Translations under genes and position numbers: made by a program | The notes under the pieces: model-generated | Databases searched by the model: none | The model's input: only the letters and a program-made list of their open reading frames with translations | Told to the model about the DNA's origin: nothing | Assembly (NCBI GenBank): GCA_910583845.1 | Contig: CAJUAB010000006.1 | Location: forward strand, 18,088 to 82,087 | Direction of reading: 5' to 3' | Source of the DNA: an uncultured Acetatifactor sp. | GTDB taxonomy: Bacteria; Bacillota; Clostridia; Lachnospirales; Lachnospiraceae | DNA length: 64,000 bases | In this document: in pieces, positions 1 through 9,198 of the stretch | How the letters are laid out: each line of letters begins with the position of its first letter | Numbering within the stretch: position 1 is the stretch's first letter

Positions 1-2
1 TT

Positions 3-1508
3 GACGGCAGAGTGGTGCCCGTCAGCGAGGGACAGCGCTACGAGAAAGCGCTGAAGGACAAGGAAATCCGCATTGTCTATGACAGGGATATCGCAGGCGG
101 TCTCTGGGAGGACCGGCCCCCTTTGCCCGCGGGGCCTGTGACCGTGCTGCCGGTGGAGATTGCCGGGCGCTCCACGGCGGAAAAACTGGCGGATGTGCGG
201 AAAAAGATGGCGCAGGAGGGGGCGTCCGGCTTCCTTCTGAGCAAGCTGGACGATCTGATGTGGCTTTTCAACATCCGGGGGTGCGATGTGGAGTGCAATC
301 CGGTGGCTCTGTGCCATGCCTATATTACGATGGAAGAGGCGCATCTGTTTATTCAGGAAAAGGCTTTGAGCGACGAAGTCAGATCTGATCTGGCGGATAA
401 AAAGGTGACGGTCCATCCCTATGAATCGGTGGTGGATTTCCTGAAAGAGCTGCCGGAGAAAGCGGCGGTGCTGGTGGACCGCAGACAGGTCAGCTATGCC
501 CTGTACAAGGCCGTCAGCAAGCAGCAGAGGCCGGTGGAGGCCTCCAACCCCACGGAATTGCTTAAGGCGGTCAAAAATCCGGTGGAGCTGGCCAATATGG
601 AGAAGATTTATCTGAAAGACAGCGTGGCTCTGACCAAATTTATCTACTGGGTAAAAACCAACATCGGAAAGACAGAGATCACGGAGATCAGCGCCGCGGA
701 CTATCTGGAGAAGCTGCGCAGGGCGATTCCGGAGTTTCTGGACCTGTCCTTCCCCACCATATCCGCCTACGGGCCCAACGCGGCCATGATGCACTATGAG
801 CCCACGCCGGAAAACCATGCCATATGCAGACCGGAGGGAATGCTGCTGGTGGACAGCGGCGGCCAGTACATGGGGGGCACCACGGATGTGACCCGCACCA
901 TTGTGCTGGGACCTGTCACCGGGGAACAGAAGATGCATTATACGTTGGTGGCCGGAGCCATGCTGCAGATGACGGCGGCCAGATGGCTTTATGGCTGTAC
1001 CGGGCGGAATCTGGATATTCTGGCCAGACAGCGCCTGTGGAACGCGGGACTGGATTATCAGTGCGGCACGGGACACGGAGTGGGGTATATCCTGAACGTG
1101 CATGAGGGGCCCCAGAGTCTGCGCTGGCAGTATGTAAAGGGTCTGGAGGAAACCCCCTTTGAGGAGGGAATGGACGTGACCAACGAGCCCGGAGTCTACG
1201 TGCAGGACAGCCATGGCATCCGCATTGAGAATGTGATGGTGGCGAAAAAAGACGTGAAGAACGAGTACGGCCAGTTCATGCATTTTGAGACGCTGACCTG
1301 GGTGCCCATCGACATGGACGCCATTGACGAGGAATATCTGACCGAGGAGCAGCGCGTGTTTCTGTATGCTTACCAGAGGCAGGTGTACGAAAAGGTATCT
1401 CCCTATCTGACGGAGGAGGAGGCGCAGTGGCTGCGCCGGGAGACCAGGGCGGACAGTACGGTTTTGCTCGCGCATGAATCCGCGCAGGCATCACGGACGG
1501 AGGGGTGA
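3..1508 (+). CDS. Xaa-Pro aminopeptidase (M24B), 5' end cut off by window
   Basis: This is a metallopeptidase that removes the N-terminal residue from peptides with proline at position 2. The reading frame is open to the left edge, so the true start lies outside the window. A creatinase-type N-terminal domain is followed by the pita-bread catalytic domain. All five expected metal ligands are visible, numbered from the first GTG: D281 in VDSGGQY, D292 in TTDVTRT, H355 in GTGHGVGY, E392 in NEPGVY and E406 in RIENV. A C-terminal extension of about 90 residues follows, as in the long (about 600-residue) family members. The family call is firm; the natural substrates are unknown. Confidence 0.9.
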   Translation, partial: DGRVVPVSEGQRYEKALKDKEIRIVYDRDIAGGLWEDRPPLPAGPVTVLPVEIAGRSTAEKLADVRKKMAQEGASGFLLSKLDDLMWLFNIRGCDVECNPVALCHAYITMEEAHLFIQEKALSDEVRSDLADKKVTVHPYESVVDFLKELPEKAAVLVDRRQVSYALYKAVSKQQRPVEASNPTELLKAVKNPVELANMEKIYLKDSVALTKFIYWVKTNIGKTEITEISAADYLEKLRRAIPEFLDLSFPTISAYGPNAAMMHYEPTPENHAICRPEGMLLVDSGGQYMGGTTDVTRTIVLGPVTGEQKMHYTLVAGAMLQMTAARWLYGCTGRNLDILARQRLWNAGLDYQCGTGHGVGYILNVHEGPQSLRWQYVKGLEETPFEEGMDVTNEPGVYVQDSHGIRIENVMVAKKDVKNEYGQFMHFETLTWVPIDMDAIDEEYLTEEQRVFLYAYQRQVYEKVSPYLTEEEAQWLRRETRADSTVLLAHESAQASRTEG

Positions 1509-1655
1509 CAGAGGCTTTCCCCGCGGCGGGGAGAATTGATACCCGTGCGGTTGCATACGGCACGGCTTTGTGCAAAACGGCAACGTCCGGAGGAAATCCG
1601 CCCACAGGCCGGGGGAATATAATTATAAAAACGGTATTAAATTTCCGCGGGTTTA

Positions 1656-1684
1656 TTGACTTTTACCCAAAGGTTTGAGATAAT
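1656..1684 (+). promoter_or_regulatory. sigma-A promoter of pckA
   Basis: TTGACT (1656-1661) and GATAAT (1679-1684) are separated by 17 bases. They lie about 65 bases upstream of the pckA start. Confidence 0.75.
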
Positions 1685-1749
1685 AGACAGGACTATTGAG
1701 GTTGTACCGGACATCCGGTAAAAATACACTATTAAGGAGGACATCATAT

Positions 1750-3477
1750 ATGTCGACAAAAGCTTATTATCCGATCAGTGAAATCGGCGCTGGCAAGCCT
1801 GGTTTCAGCAAGACCCGATCCATCATTGAGGCTGCGTTCTATACCAACAATGTGGTGAAGGTCAATACCGTGAGAGAGGCCTATGAACTGGCAAAGAATT
1901 CGCCGGGCACCATCGTTACCGATATGCCGGTGTACAGAGCCGAGGAGCAGGGGCTGGAGAAGGATACCAAGGTGCTGCTGTTCAATGACGGCGCGGTTAC
2001 CGGCCGTTATGCCGCCGCCCGCCGCATCAAGGGCGAGCCGGGCGTGGACGCAGCCAAGCTCGACAAAGTGGTGATGGATGCCATCTACAGGACACGCTGG
2101 ATGACCATGTATCACGCGGAGTGCTTCATCGGCCTGGACCCTGAATTTATGGTAAAGGCTCATCTGCTGATCCCCGAAGGAGAAGAGAATCTGCTGTACA
2201 ACTGGATGCTGAACTTCCAGTATATGTCCGACAAATATGTGCAGATGTACAAAAATTCCGTTCCCGTGGGCGGCGGCAAGGAGCCGGATATCTACATCTT
2301 TTCCAATCCGCAGTGGACTCCCGAGGAAGCTCCCGACGTGGACTACAGCTGCTTAAGCGACCCTCTGACCCTGTGCTATTTTGACACGGACCAGAACTGT
2401 GCAGCCATTCTGGGCATGAAGTATTTTGGAGAGCATAAGAAAGGCACTCTGACCATGGCCTGGGCGCTGGCCAACAGAAACGGCTATGCTTCCTGCCACG
2501 GCGGACAGAAGGAGTACAGCCTGGAGGGCGGCAGGAAGTTCGTTGCCTCCGTATACGGCCTGTCAGGCTCCGGCAAATCCACGCTGACCCATGCGAAGCA
2601 TGACGGCAAGTATGACGCTTTCGGCGGTATCAAGGTTCTGCATGACGATGCTTTCATCATCAATACGGATACATGTGCCTCCGTTGCGCTGGAGCCCACC
2701 TACTTTGACAAGACTGCGGACTATCCCACAGGATGTCCTGACAACAAGTTCCTGCTCACCGCTCAGAACTGTTCCGCTACGCTGGACGATGAGGGACATA
2801 TCCAGCTGGTGACCGAGGATATCAGAAACGGCAACGGCCGCGCCATCAAGTCCAAGCTCTGGAGCCCCAACCGTGTGGATAAGATTGACGCGCCTGTAAA
2901 CGCAATCTTCTGGATCATGAAAGATCCCACCATTCCCCCTGTGGTGAAGCTTAAAGGCGCTGCCCTGGCTTCCGTAATGGGCGCTACCCTGGCCACCAAG
3001 ACCTCCACCGCGGAGCGTGTGGCCGCAGGTACGGATATGAACGCGCTGCGCATCGTTCCTTATGCCAATCCGTTCAGAACCTATCCTCTGGTGAACGACT
3101 ACGAGAAGTTCAAGAAGCTGGTGGACGAGAAGAACGTGGACTGCTACATTGTGAACACCGGTGATTTCATGGGAACCAAGTGTAAGCCCGCGGATACCCT
3201 GGGCATCCTGGAGACCATTGTGGAAGGAAAGGCGAAGTTTGAGCAGTGGGGACCTTTCGAGGATATCGAGATCATGTACGACTGGTCCGGCAAGACCTCC
3301 GATGCCTTCAAACCCGACCTGTCCGACAAGACATACACGGAGGCTCTGAAGAACGCCATGCAGAACCGTGTGGACGCGGTGGAAGGCTTCGCCACCAAGA
3401 AGGAAGGCTACGACAAGCTGCCTGACGAGGCGCTGGCCGCTTTGAAGAAGATCGTTGAGGAGGCCGCTTCCCTGTAA
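1750..3477 (+). CDS. pckA: Phosphoenolpyruvate carboxykinase (ATP)
   Basis: The enzyme interconverts oxaloacetate plus ATP with PEP, CO2 and ADP in the cytoplasm. In fermentative gut Clostridia it often runs in the CO2-fixing direction. The P-loop GLSGSGKST is at residues 270-278, followed by the kinase-2 type LHDDAF segment. The length of 575 residues is close to that of this clostridial branch (classical ATP-type enzymes are about 540). The start is the ATG behind AAGGAGG (MSTKAYY); an upstream in-frame extension of 18 codons has no ribosome site. The gene has its own promoter and a 10-bp hairpin after it, so it is probably monocistronic. Confidence 0.93.
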   Translation: MSTKAYYPISEIGAGKPGFSKTRSIIEAAFYTNNVVKVNTVREAYELAKNSPGTIVTDMPVYRAEEQGLEKDTKVLLFNDGAVTGRYAAARRIKGEPGVDAAKLDKVVMDAIYRTRWMTMYHAECFIGLDPEFMVKAHLLIPEGEENLLYNWMLNFQYMSDKYVQMYKNSVPVGGGKEPDIYIFSNPQWTPEEAPDVDYSCLSDPLTLCYFDTDQNCAAILGMKYFGEHKKGTLTMAWALANRNGYASCHGGQKEYSLEGGRKFVASVYGLSGSGKSTLTHAKHDGKYDAFGGIKVLHDDAFIINTDTCASVALEPTYFDKTADYPTGCPDNKFLLTAQNCSATLDDEGHIQLVTEDIRNGNGRAIKSKLWSPNRVDKIDAPVNAIFWIMKDPTIPPVVKLKGAALASVMGATLATKTSTAERVAAGTDMNALRIVPYANPFRTYPLVNDYEKFKKLVDEKNVDCYIVNTGDFMGTKCKPADTLGILETIVEGKAKFEQWGPFEDIEIMYDWSGKTSDAFKPDLSDKTYTEALKNAMQNRVDAVEGFATKKEGYDKLPDEALAALKKIVEEAASL

Positions 3478-3572
3478 GATCCGGGAATGTGTTCTCGTAT
3501 GTCCGGTTTTTCTTCCTGTGGGGAGACTGCCCGGAACCGTTACAGAATCAATGAAACAGGCTATATGGAGAG

Positions 3573-3600
3573 GGAGTCAGCCGAAAGGGGCTGGCTCCTT
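3573..3600 (+). terminator. Hairpin terminator after pckA
   Basis: A fully paired 10-bp stem (3573-3582 with 3589-3598, one G-T pair) is followed by only a short pyrimidine run, so it may be a weak terminator or a 3'-end stabiliser. Confidence 0.55.
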
Positions 3601-3630
3601 CTGCTCTCCGGAGTTCCCGGTCGGCTTCTC

Positions 3631-3666
3631 TCGACAAGTTTGTCGACAAATTTGATGTCGACAAAT
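3631..3666. promoter_or_regulatory. Cluster of GTCGAC palindromes upstream of the 6S promoter
   Basis: The perfect 12-bp palindrome TTTGTCGACAAA (3639-3650) overlaps a second inverted repeat, TCGACAA/TTGTCGA (3631-3646). A further GTCGACAAA half lies at 3657-3665. The cluster ends about 26 bases before the -35 of the 6S RNA promoter, so it could be an operator. No known regulator site is recognised. Confidence 0.4.
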
Positions 3667-3691
3667 TTTTTCGCAATGGCAAAAATTTCTG

Positions 3692-3720
3692 TTGCCAAAA
3701 CGCGCTGTATTGGATATAAT
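3692..3720 (+). promoter_or_regulatory. Promoter of 6S RNA
   Basis: TTGCCA (3692-3697) is followed after 17 bases by a perfect TATAAT (3715-3720). The predicted transcript start, about 3727, coincides with the first base of the closing stem of the RNA. Confidence 0.85.
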
Positions 3721-3726
3721 AAGGTT

Positions 3727-3915
3727 ACCTGGAATGTTCGATAACTCTTGTTGTTTTTGAACCTACATTTACTTTAAAAGGGATTCCTATATTGCCAAGC
3801 GGCTGTCAAGCCTCCACTCGCACGAGGATTGCAGGGGAAGGCAAAAGTTTGGTTGCGGTTGCCCACCTAGCGCTGCTAGGAGTCAAAAGGCAAGAGCCGG
3901 CATTTCGGGGTACTA
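3727..3915 (+). ncRNA. ssrS: 6S RNA
   Basis: This is a regulatory RNA that mimics an open promoter and sequesters sigma-70-type RNA polymerase. The roughly 189-base transcript folds as expected. The 5' CCUGGAAUGUU pairs with GGCAUUUCGGGG near 3910. Next, CUCUUG and UUUUUG pair with CAAAAGGCAAGAG. The centre is then unpaired, with the 3'-side mini-hairpin CCUAGC/GCUAGG (3866-3880), which is the hallmark of the 6S central bubble. The stretch around 3758-3790 resembles clostridial 6S RNAs as I remember them. Strong promoter spacing and a terminator directly after it support an independent RNA gene. The exact 3' end is estimated. Confidence 0.82.
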
Positions 3916-3925
3916 CGAAGGAAAA

Positions 3926-3949
3926 GGGCAGTCCATAGGACTGCTCTTT
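3926..3949 (+). terminator. Intrinsic terminator after 6S RNA
   Basis: A 9-bp stem (3926-3934 with 3938-3946) closes a 3-base loop and is followed by TTT. Confidence 0.7.
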
Positions 3950-4094
3950 ATGTTGCTTCCAAAAACATTTGCATACCTGCGGAGGGTCAGATTTTCCTTC
4001 CTGCCCGGCGCGGGCTGCCCGATTACACGACATGCGACGGGCAGGAATTGGATCATCTCAGGGTTCGTAAAGATCGTATGGGGGAAACAGGGGA

Positions 4095-6275
4095 TTGAAG
4101 GGATTACTGGATTTCTGGAGGGGGATGGACCGGAGGGAGCAGATGCAGTTCAAGGCATTTGTGTGCCTGCTGGGAATTTTTTTGCTGCTTTTGCTGGCAG
4201 TTGCAGGTATTTTGTGCGCGGAGGATGACGGGGAAGAAGGAGAACCTTCGCCCCCTGAAAGCGGCCAGGAAGAAAAACCGGTTCCGGTGGTGGAGCATTT
4301 TTCCAATATCTGGATCATGGAGGCCGGTACAGAAGGAATCTTGTGCTACATAGAGGGGGAAGAGCGGCTGCTGCGTGTGTCGGCTTCGGCATACCCGCAG
4401 GACGGTCAGTCCCGGGACGGGGAATCAAATCCGGAGAGCAGTGGCAGTCGGCCGGATGACAGGGGGCAGACCGAGGACGGCGGTGAACCGGTCTATATGA
4501 CCGACGGGCAAAACGGCGCGGAGGACGGCGGCTGGGGTACGGATGCCTGGCTGCTGAGTCTGCGGGAACAGGTGGCGGATCTGGAACTGACGGACGGCTT
4601 GGTCACAGGGGTCAGCGTCAAAGCCCGGAAAGTGAGCGGCAGAGTGTTGGCGGCGGATCAGGACGGCATCTGGCTGGAGGGCCAGGGCAGACTGGAGTTT
4701 ACGGAGGACGCGCAGGGATACCGGCTGTACCGGGAACTGGCGCCCGCCACCTACCGGGATCTGCGGATCGGCTATGATTTCGCGGATTTCTGCCTGGAGG
4801 AGGGACGGATCTGCGCCATCCTGCTGGCCCGTGAGGAGGCCATGGAGAACATCAGAGTGTTGCTCAGAGACAGCGATTACCAGGGCATTACCCATGAGCG
4901 GGTGGAACTGACCTGCGATACGGATTATACCGTGCAGCTGTTATCGGCGGGCGGTTCTCTGGAGAGGGTTGCCACTTATCCTGCGGGGGAGAGCCTGGAA
5001 ATCGTTTACCCGGACAGCGGCCGGGAGGGCGGTGCCGCATTTGGGGACGATACGCGGGCGGGGGAGGAGCTGGCGGCTTCCCCGCAGGGCGCCAGGCTGG
5101 TGGTGACGCCTGCGGCCAGGACCGGTAAGATCATTTTACAGAGCATTCACCGCAGCCAGGGCATACCGGCTTATCGGGGCAGCCTGGAAATGCTGTGGAC
5201 GGGGGAGGGGCTGATCCTGATCAATGAGCTGCCGTTGGAGGAATATCTCTACAGTGTGGTGCCCAGCGAGATGCCGGCCTCCTATCCCCCGGAGGCGCTG
5301 ATGGCCCAGGCCATCTGTGCCCGCACTTACGCGTATACCCATATGCGGCAGGCAGGGTATGAAGAACTGGGGGCTCATGTGGACGACAGCTCTTCCTATC
5401 AGGTATATAATAATATTCTGGAGCAGGAGACAGCCACCGCGGCGGTGAAGGCCACCTACGGACAGATGCTGATGCGGGAGGACGGGGTGACGCCGGCACA
5501 GACCTATTATTACTCCACCTCCTGGGGCTATGGGAGCGATGCCCATGTGTGGAAGACCAGCGGCGCGGACAGCTATGGCTATATAAAACCCAGGCATCTT
5601 AGCCGGGAGGAGACCCGCCGGGTGCTGGCGGGAGAGGCGGAAACCGCCGCGGGCGTGGCGGGAGCGGGAGACCTGACCCGGGAGGAGGTATTTGCCGCGG
5701 CCATCCGCAGCACCGATCCGGGGGATTTTGAAGCCGGGGAGGAATGGTACCGCTGGACTTACACGGTGAAGAAGCTGGACCCCGGAAAGATTCTGGAGCG
5801 GCTGCAAAGCCGCTATGAGGCCAACGACGCGCTGGTGCTGACCCGGGATGGGGAGGATTATGTGAGCGTTCCCATCGGAGCTTTTCGGGAGATACGAGGG
5901 CTTTCCGTTCTGGCCCGGGGAGCCGGGGGTGTGGCGGACGAACTGCTGATAGAGACGGACAGGGATACATATAAAGTGATTTCCGAGTATAATATCAGAT
6001 ATGTGCTGTGCGATGGTGAGACCGGAGCGCAGCGCCAGGACGGCAGCCGGGTGGCCATGAATACCCTGCTGCCCAGCGCGTTTTTTACGATAGAGATTGC
6101 CAGGGAGGGGGAGGCTGTGGTAGGATATAATCTGACAGGCGGCGGCTTCGGACACGGTGTGGGCATGAGCCAGAACGGTGCCCGCTCCATGGCGGCGGAA
6201 GGGTATAGCGCCGGAGATATCCTGCGTTTTTTCTATGCGGGATGCAGTGTGAAGGAGATCTATGATGATGCGTAA
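4095..6275 (+). CDS. SpoIID/LytB-domain membrane protein
   Basis: A membrane-anchored protein of the SpoIID family, whose founding member is a lytic transglycosylase acting on denuded glycan during spore engulfment. It has a short cytoplasmic N-terminus, one membrane helix (about residues 19-42), a long acidic linker, and the SpoIID domain in the C-terminal half. The catalytic-type glutamate is E392 in VVPSEMP, followed by the EALMAQAICARTYAY segment. The family's C-terminal GGGFGHGVGMSQNGA motif is present. At 726 residues it is about twice the size of SpoIID proper, so it is a related wall hydrolase rather than clearly SpoIID itself. The start is TTG; an in-frame ATG ten codons later has its ribosome site too close. 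The next gene overlaps it by 14 bases. Confidence 0.8.
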   Translation: MKGLLDFWRGMDRREQMQFKAFVCLLGIFLLLLLAVAGILCAEDDGEEGEPSPPESGQEEKPVPVVEHFSNIWIMEAGTEGILCYIEGEERLLRVSASAYPQDGQSRDGESNPESSGSRPDDRGQTEDGGEPVYMTDGQNGAEDGGWGTDAWLLSLREQVADLELTDGLVTGVSVKARKVSGRVLAADQDGIWLEGQGRLEFTEDAQGYRLYRELAPATYRDLRIGYDFADFCLEEGRICAILLAREEAMENIRVLLRDSDYQGITHERVELTCDTDYTVQLLSAGGSLERVATYPAGESLEIVYPDSGREGGAAFGDDTRAGEELAASPQGARLVVTPAARTGKIILQSIHRSQGIPAYRGSLEMLWTGEGLILINELPLEEYLYSVVPSEMPASYPPEALMAQAICARTYAYTHMRQAGYEELGAHVDDSSSYQVYNNILEQETATAAVKATYGQMLMREDGVTPAQTYYYSTSWGYGSDAHVWKTSGADSYGYIKPRHLSREETRRVLAGEAETAAGVAGAGDLTREEVFAAAIRSTDPGDFEAGEEWYRWTYTVKKLDPGKILERLQSRYEANDALVLTRDGEDYVSVPIGAFREIRGLSVLARGAGGVADELLIETDRDTYKVISEYNIRYVLCDGETGAQRQDGSRVAMNTLLPSAFFTIEIAREGEAVVGYNLTGGGFGHGVGMSQNGARSMAAEGYSAGDILRFFYAGCSVKEIYDDA

Positions 6276-7122
6276 GCTGATCAAGATAGGTATACATTTC
6301 AACAATAAGATGAGTGAGAAAAATATCAGCGCCTACGCGGCCAGCACGGCGTTCTTTATCTTTCTGTCCCTGGTGCCCATGCTGATGGTGATCTGTACCA
6401 TGATCCCCTACACGCCGCTGACGGAGGAGAATCTGACCAGGGCCATCACGGAGGTGACGCCGGACCAGCTGGACTCCATGGTGACGCAGCTGATCCGGGA
6501 TGTGTACCAGAGGGCTTCCACCATCCTGCCTCTGGCGGCGCTGGTCATGATCTGGACCGCGGCCAAGGGCCTGATGGCTCTGATGGGGGGATTGAACGCC
6601 ATCAATGATGTACAGGAGAGACGGAACTACTTCGTGGTGCGCTTTATCGCCGCCTTTTATACGGTGGTGATGCTGATTGCCACGGTGATCTCTCTGGTGA
6701 TCATGGTGCTGGGCAGCAAGCTCGTGGATGTGGTGCTGGCGAGAATCCCCCAGCTGGAGCTGCTTTTTTCCCTGATTGTGAATCTGCGTTTTATTTTTTC
6801 CTGGGTGGTGCTGACCCTGCTGTTCGCAGCTGTGTACGCCTATGTGCCCAGCAAGAAGCTCCGTTTTCGGGAACAGATTCCGGGAGCCAGCTTCACGGCG
6901 GTGGTGTGGAGTATTTTTTCCTGGGGATTTTCCGTGTATCTGAATTACAGCAATTCTTTCAGCATTTACGGAAGTCTGTCCCTGATCATCATCGCCATGA
7001 TCTGGATGTATTTCTGCATGTATATCATTCTGGTGGGAGCTTATCTGAACTGTTTTTTCAACCCGGTGAACAAGGTGCTGCTGGGGCGCATGGGAAGACA
7101 GCTGGAGAGCCTGGAAGAGTAA
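6262..7122 (+). CDS. YihY/BrkB family inner-membrane protein
   Basis: An integral membrane protein of the family once mis-named ribonuclease BN. Its molecular function is unresolved. Six or so hydrophobic segments span the 286 residues. The family-typical N-terminus (ISAYAASTAFFIFLSLVPML) and the conserved end (MYIILVGAYLNCFFNP) are both present. AAGGAG lies at the right distance from the first of three tandem ATG codons, inside the end of the SpoIID-domain gene. Translational coupling, and so a role in the same envelope process, is plausible but is inference. Confidence 0.82.
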   Translation: MMMRKLIKIGIHFNNKMSEKNISAYAASTAFFIFLSLVPMLMVICTMIPYTPLTEENLTRAITEVTPDQLDSMVTQLIRDVYQRASTILPLAALVMIWTAAKGLMALMGGLNAINDVQERRNYFVVRFIAAFYTVVMLIATVISLVIMVLGSKLVDVVLARIPQLELLFSLIVNLRFIFSWVVLTLLFAAVYAYVPSKKLRFREQIPGASFTAVVWSIFSWGFSVYLNYSNSFSIYGSLSLIIIAMIWMYFCMYIILVGAYLNCFFNPVNKVLLGRMGRQLESLEE

Positions 7123-7190
7123 AGAGGAAACCATCCGGCTGTGCTTTCGCTTTGTGGCAGAGGCGGAACGGAAAGGGTGCAAAAAGGGGC

Positions 7191-7219
7191 TTGACATTTT
7201 GGGAAGAAGCCTCTACAAT
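7191..7219 (+). promoter_or_regulatory. Promoter of the pheS leader
   Basis: TTGACA (7191-7196) and TACAAT (7214-7219) are separated by 17 bases, directly upstream of the T-box leader. Confidence 0.85.
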
Positions 7220-7225
7220 AGGCAC

Positions 7226-7506
7226 AGTGACAGATAGAAAGGCGATGAGGGTGCATAGTAGGGCGTCATTTCCGCACAGAGAGGGGGAGCCACCGGCTGT
7301 AAGTTCTCCTGCGTTCAGATGACAGCATGAATTTCCCACCGGAGCCGCCGGGGTGATTCCTGCCGCAGTATGGCAGGCGGTAGCTTTGGCCGTAGGCGTG
7401 CGTTAGACGTAATGGAGAGTCCCGTCCGCGCCGGATGGGGAAAATGGGTGGTACCGCGGAGAGTATATTTCGTCCCATGTGCAGGAGACTGCGCATGGGG
7501 CTTTTT
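7226..7506 (+). promoter_or_regulatory. T-box riboswitch, phenylalanine
   Basis: The leader senses uncharged tRNA-Phe and controls read-through into pheS. The T-box consensus TGGGTGGTACCGCG lies at 7445-7458. The Stem I region holds GAATTTCCC at 7329-7337, in the place of the specifier loop, which gives a UUU or UUC Phe specifier. The competing terminator follows at 7474-7506: an 11-bp stem, a GAGA loop, then CTTTTT. This matches the phenylalanyl-tRNA synthetase genes downstream. Confidence 0.9.
7474..7506 (+). terminator. Regulated terminator of the T-box leader
   Basis: The stem pairs 7474-7484 with 7489-7499 and is followed by a T run. It is the off-state structure of the riboswitch. Confidence 0.85.
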
Positions 7507-7544
7507 ACATGCGCAGATTGTGTTTCCCGACTTTGCGCCGGGCT

Positions 7545-7735
7545 GCTTTGGCGGCAGCGCGCGGATCACTGGTCCTGCGTCAGCGCGTTCCGTGGTACAG
7601 GCGCTTTGGCGTCAGCGCATGGATCACTGGTCCTGCGTCAGCGCGTTCCGTGGTACGGGCGCTTTGGCGTCAGCGCGGATCACTGGTCCTGCGTCAGCGC
7701 GTTCTGTGGTACAGGTGCTTTGGCGTTCATGCGCG
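7545..7735 (+). repeat. 57-bp tandem repeat in the pheS leader, three copies plus partials
   Basis: Units starting at GGATCACTGG occur at 7563, 7621 and 7677 (spacing 58 and 56). A partial unit precedes them and a decayed one follows. Each holds GCGTCAGCGCG and GTGGTACAGGCGCTTTGG. The array lies in the transcribed leader after the T-box terminator and before the pheS ribosome site. Its role is unknown. Confidence 0.9.
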
Positions 7736-7797
7736 GACTACCGGGTCCGTGCCGCGGCGGGGAACAGAAGAAATTTGGATATCAGGAGGACATGGAA

Positions 7798-8832
7798 ATG
7801 AGCGACAGGTTAGCGAACATCAGACAGGAAATTCTGGATGGCATGAAAGAGCGCGCGAACTCCAGAGCGGAGGCATTTGAGCTGCGCAAACAGTTTTTGG
7901 ATTCCAGGACCGGCAAAATTGGCCAGCTGATGAAGGAGATGAAGAGTATTGCGCCCGAGGAGCGGGCCAGCTTCGGCAAGAGCGTAAATGAGTTGAAGGA
8001 GTGGGCTCAGCAGAGGTTCATGGAGCTGGACGAGAAGATGAAGGAGAGAGAGCTGCAGAGGCGCTACGAGTCCGAGCGCATTGATGTGACCATGCCCGCC
8101 CGGAGCGTGAGAACGGGCAATCTGCATCCCGTCACCCAGATCCGCAATCAGCTTATGGACATCTTTGTGGGCATGGGCTTTGAGGTGGCGCAGACCCGGG
8201 AGATCGAGAAAGATTACTACAATTTTGAGGCGCTGAATATCCCTAGGGATCATCCGGCCAGGGACATGCAGGATACCTTTTACCTGTCCCCGGAGCTTCT
8301 GCTGGCCACCCAGACCAGCGCGGCCCAGATTCATACCATGGAAAAGAAAAAACCGCCCATCAAGATCGTCGCCGCTCCGGGCAAGGTGTTCCGCTCGGAT
8401 GATGACGCCACCCATTCCCCCATGTTTCACCAGATGGAGGGACTGGTGGTGGATAAGAAGATTACGCTCTGCGATCTGAAAGGCATGTTGGAGCTCTTTG
8501 TGAAAAAGATATTCGGAGAGGATACCACCACCCGGCTGCGTCCCTCCTACTTCCCTTTTACGGAGCCTTCCGTGGAGGTGGACGTGAGCTGCTTTTCCTG
8601 CGGCGGCAAGGGCTGCAAGCTGTGCAAGGGCACGGGCTGGATCGAGCTCCTGGGCGCGGGCATTGTGAACAAAAAGGTGCTGGAAAACTGCGGAATTGAT
8701 TCGGAGCAGTACAGCGGTCTGGCTTTCGGCATCGGTCTGGACCGCACGGCCATGCTGAAATACGGCATCGGCAATGTAAAGCTGCTGTTCGAGTCGGATC
8801 TGCGGGTCTTGCAGCAGATTGACGATAACTAG
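7798..8832 (+). CDS. pheS: Phenylalanyl-tRNA synthetase alpha subunit
   Basis: The catalytic subunit of the heterotetrameric class II synthetase that charges tRNA-Phe. An N-terminal coiled-coil arm (about residues 1-90) is followed by the catalytic core. Class II motif 2 (about residue 200, [20 protein letters not shown]) and motif 3 ([18 protein letters not shown]) are clear. The length of 344 residues is normal. ATG 7798 sits eight bases after AGGAGG; ATG 7792 is too close, and the longer open frame upstream runs through T-box and repeat DNA. A CxxCGGKGCxxCKG zinc-like knuckle occurs before motif 3. pheT is not adjacent: 386 bases of repeat DNA intervene. Confidence 0.96.
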   Translation: MSDRLANIRQEILDGMKERANSRAEAFELRKQFLDSRTGKIGQLMKEMKSIAPEERASFGKSVNELKEWAQQRFMELDEKMKERELQRRYESERIDVTMPARSVRTGNLHPVTQIRNQLMDIFVGMGFEVAQTREIEKDYYNFEALNIPRDHPARDMQDTFYLSPELLLATQTSAAQIHTMEKKKPPIKIVAAPGKVFRSDDDATHSPMFHQMEGLVVDKKITLCDLKGMLELFVKKIFGEDTTTRLRPSYFPFTEPSVEVDVSCFSCGGKGCKLCKGTGWIELLGAGIVNKKVLENCGIDSEQYSGLAFGIGLDRTAMLKYGIGNVKLLFESDLRVLQQIDDN

Positions 8833-8844
8833 AAGGGATGCGGA

Positions 8845-9198
8845 GCCATGGCACAGCGCCGGTAAAGTCCCGAAGGCGCAGGAGAGCAAATTTCACGAGA
8901 GCCCTATCGAGTGAAATTTGACTCTCAGGAGTGCGGCGAAGGGACATTACCCTTTAGAGCTATCGCGCAGCGCCGGTAAAGTCCCGAAGGCGCAGGAGAG
9001 CAAATTTCATGAGGCAGTATCGAATGAAATTTGACTCTCAGGAGTGCGGTGAAGGGACATTACCCTTTAGAGCCATCGCGCAGCGCCGGTAAAGTCCCGA
9101 AGGCGCAGGAGAGCAAATTTCATGAGGCAGTATCGAATGAAATTTGACTCTCAGGAGTGCGGCGAAGGGACATTACCCTTTAGAGCCATCGCGCAGCG
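8845..9198 (+). repeat. 113-bp hairpin repeat array between pheS and pheT
   Basis: Three tandem units begin at CAGCGCCGG at 8854, 8968 and 9081, and a truncated fourth begins at 9194. Every unit contains an inner stem (GAGAG and AAATTTCAT pairing with ATGAAATTT and CTCTC) and an outer stem (GGTAA pairing with TTACC). In unit 1 the inner stem has CAC/GTG where units 2 and 3 have CAT/ATG, a compensatory change. A diverged 118-bp version lies at the right edge of the window. Confidence 0.93.

Noticed and set aside
7435..7797. N-terminal extension of pheS
   Set aside because: It would run through the T-box antiterminator, the terminator and the 57-bp repeats. The AGGAGG-spaced ATG at 7798 gives the normal PheS N-terminus.
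8558..8947. Minus-strand frame of 129 residues over the end of pheS and the repeat array
   Set aside because: It overlaps pheS antisense and consists partly of repeat DNA. The same peptide pieces recur at the right edge, as expected of a repeat.
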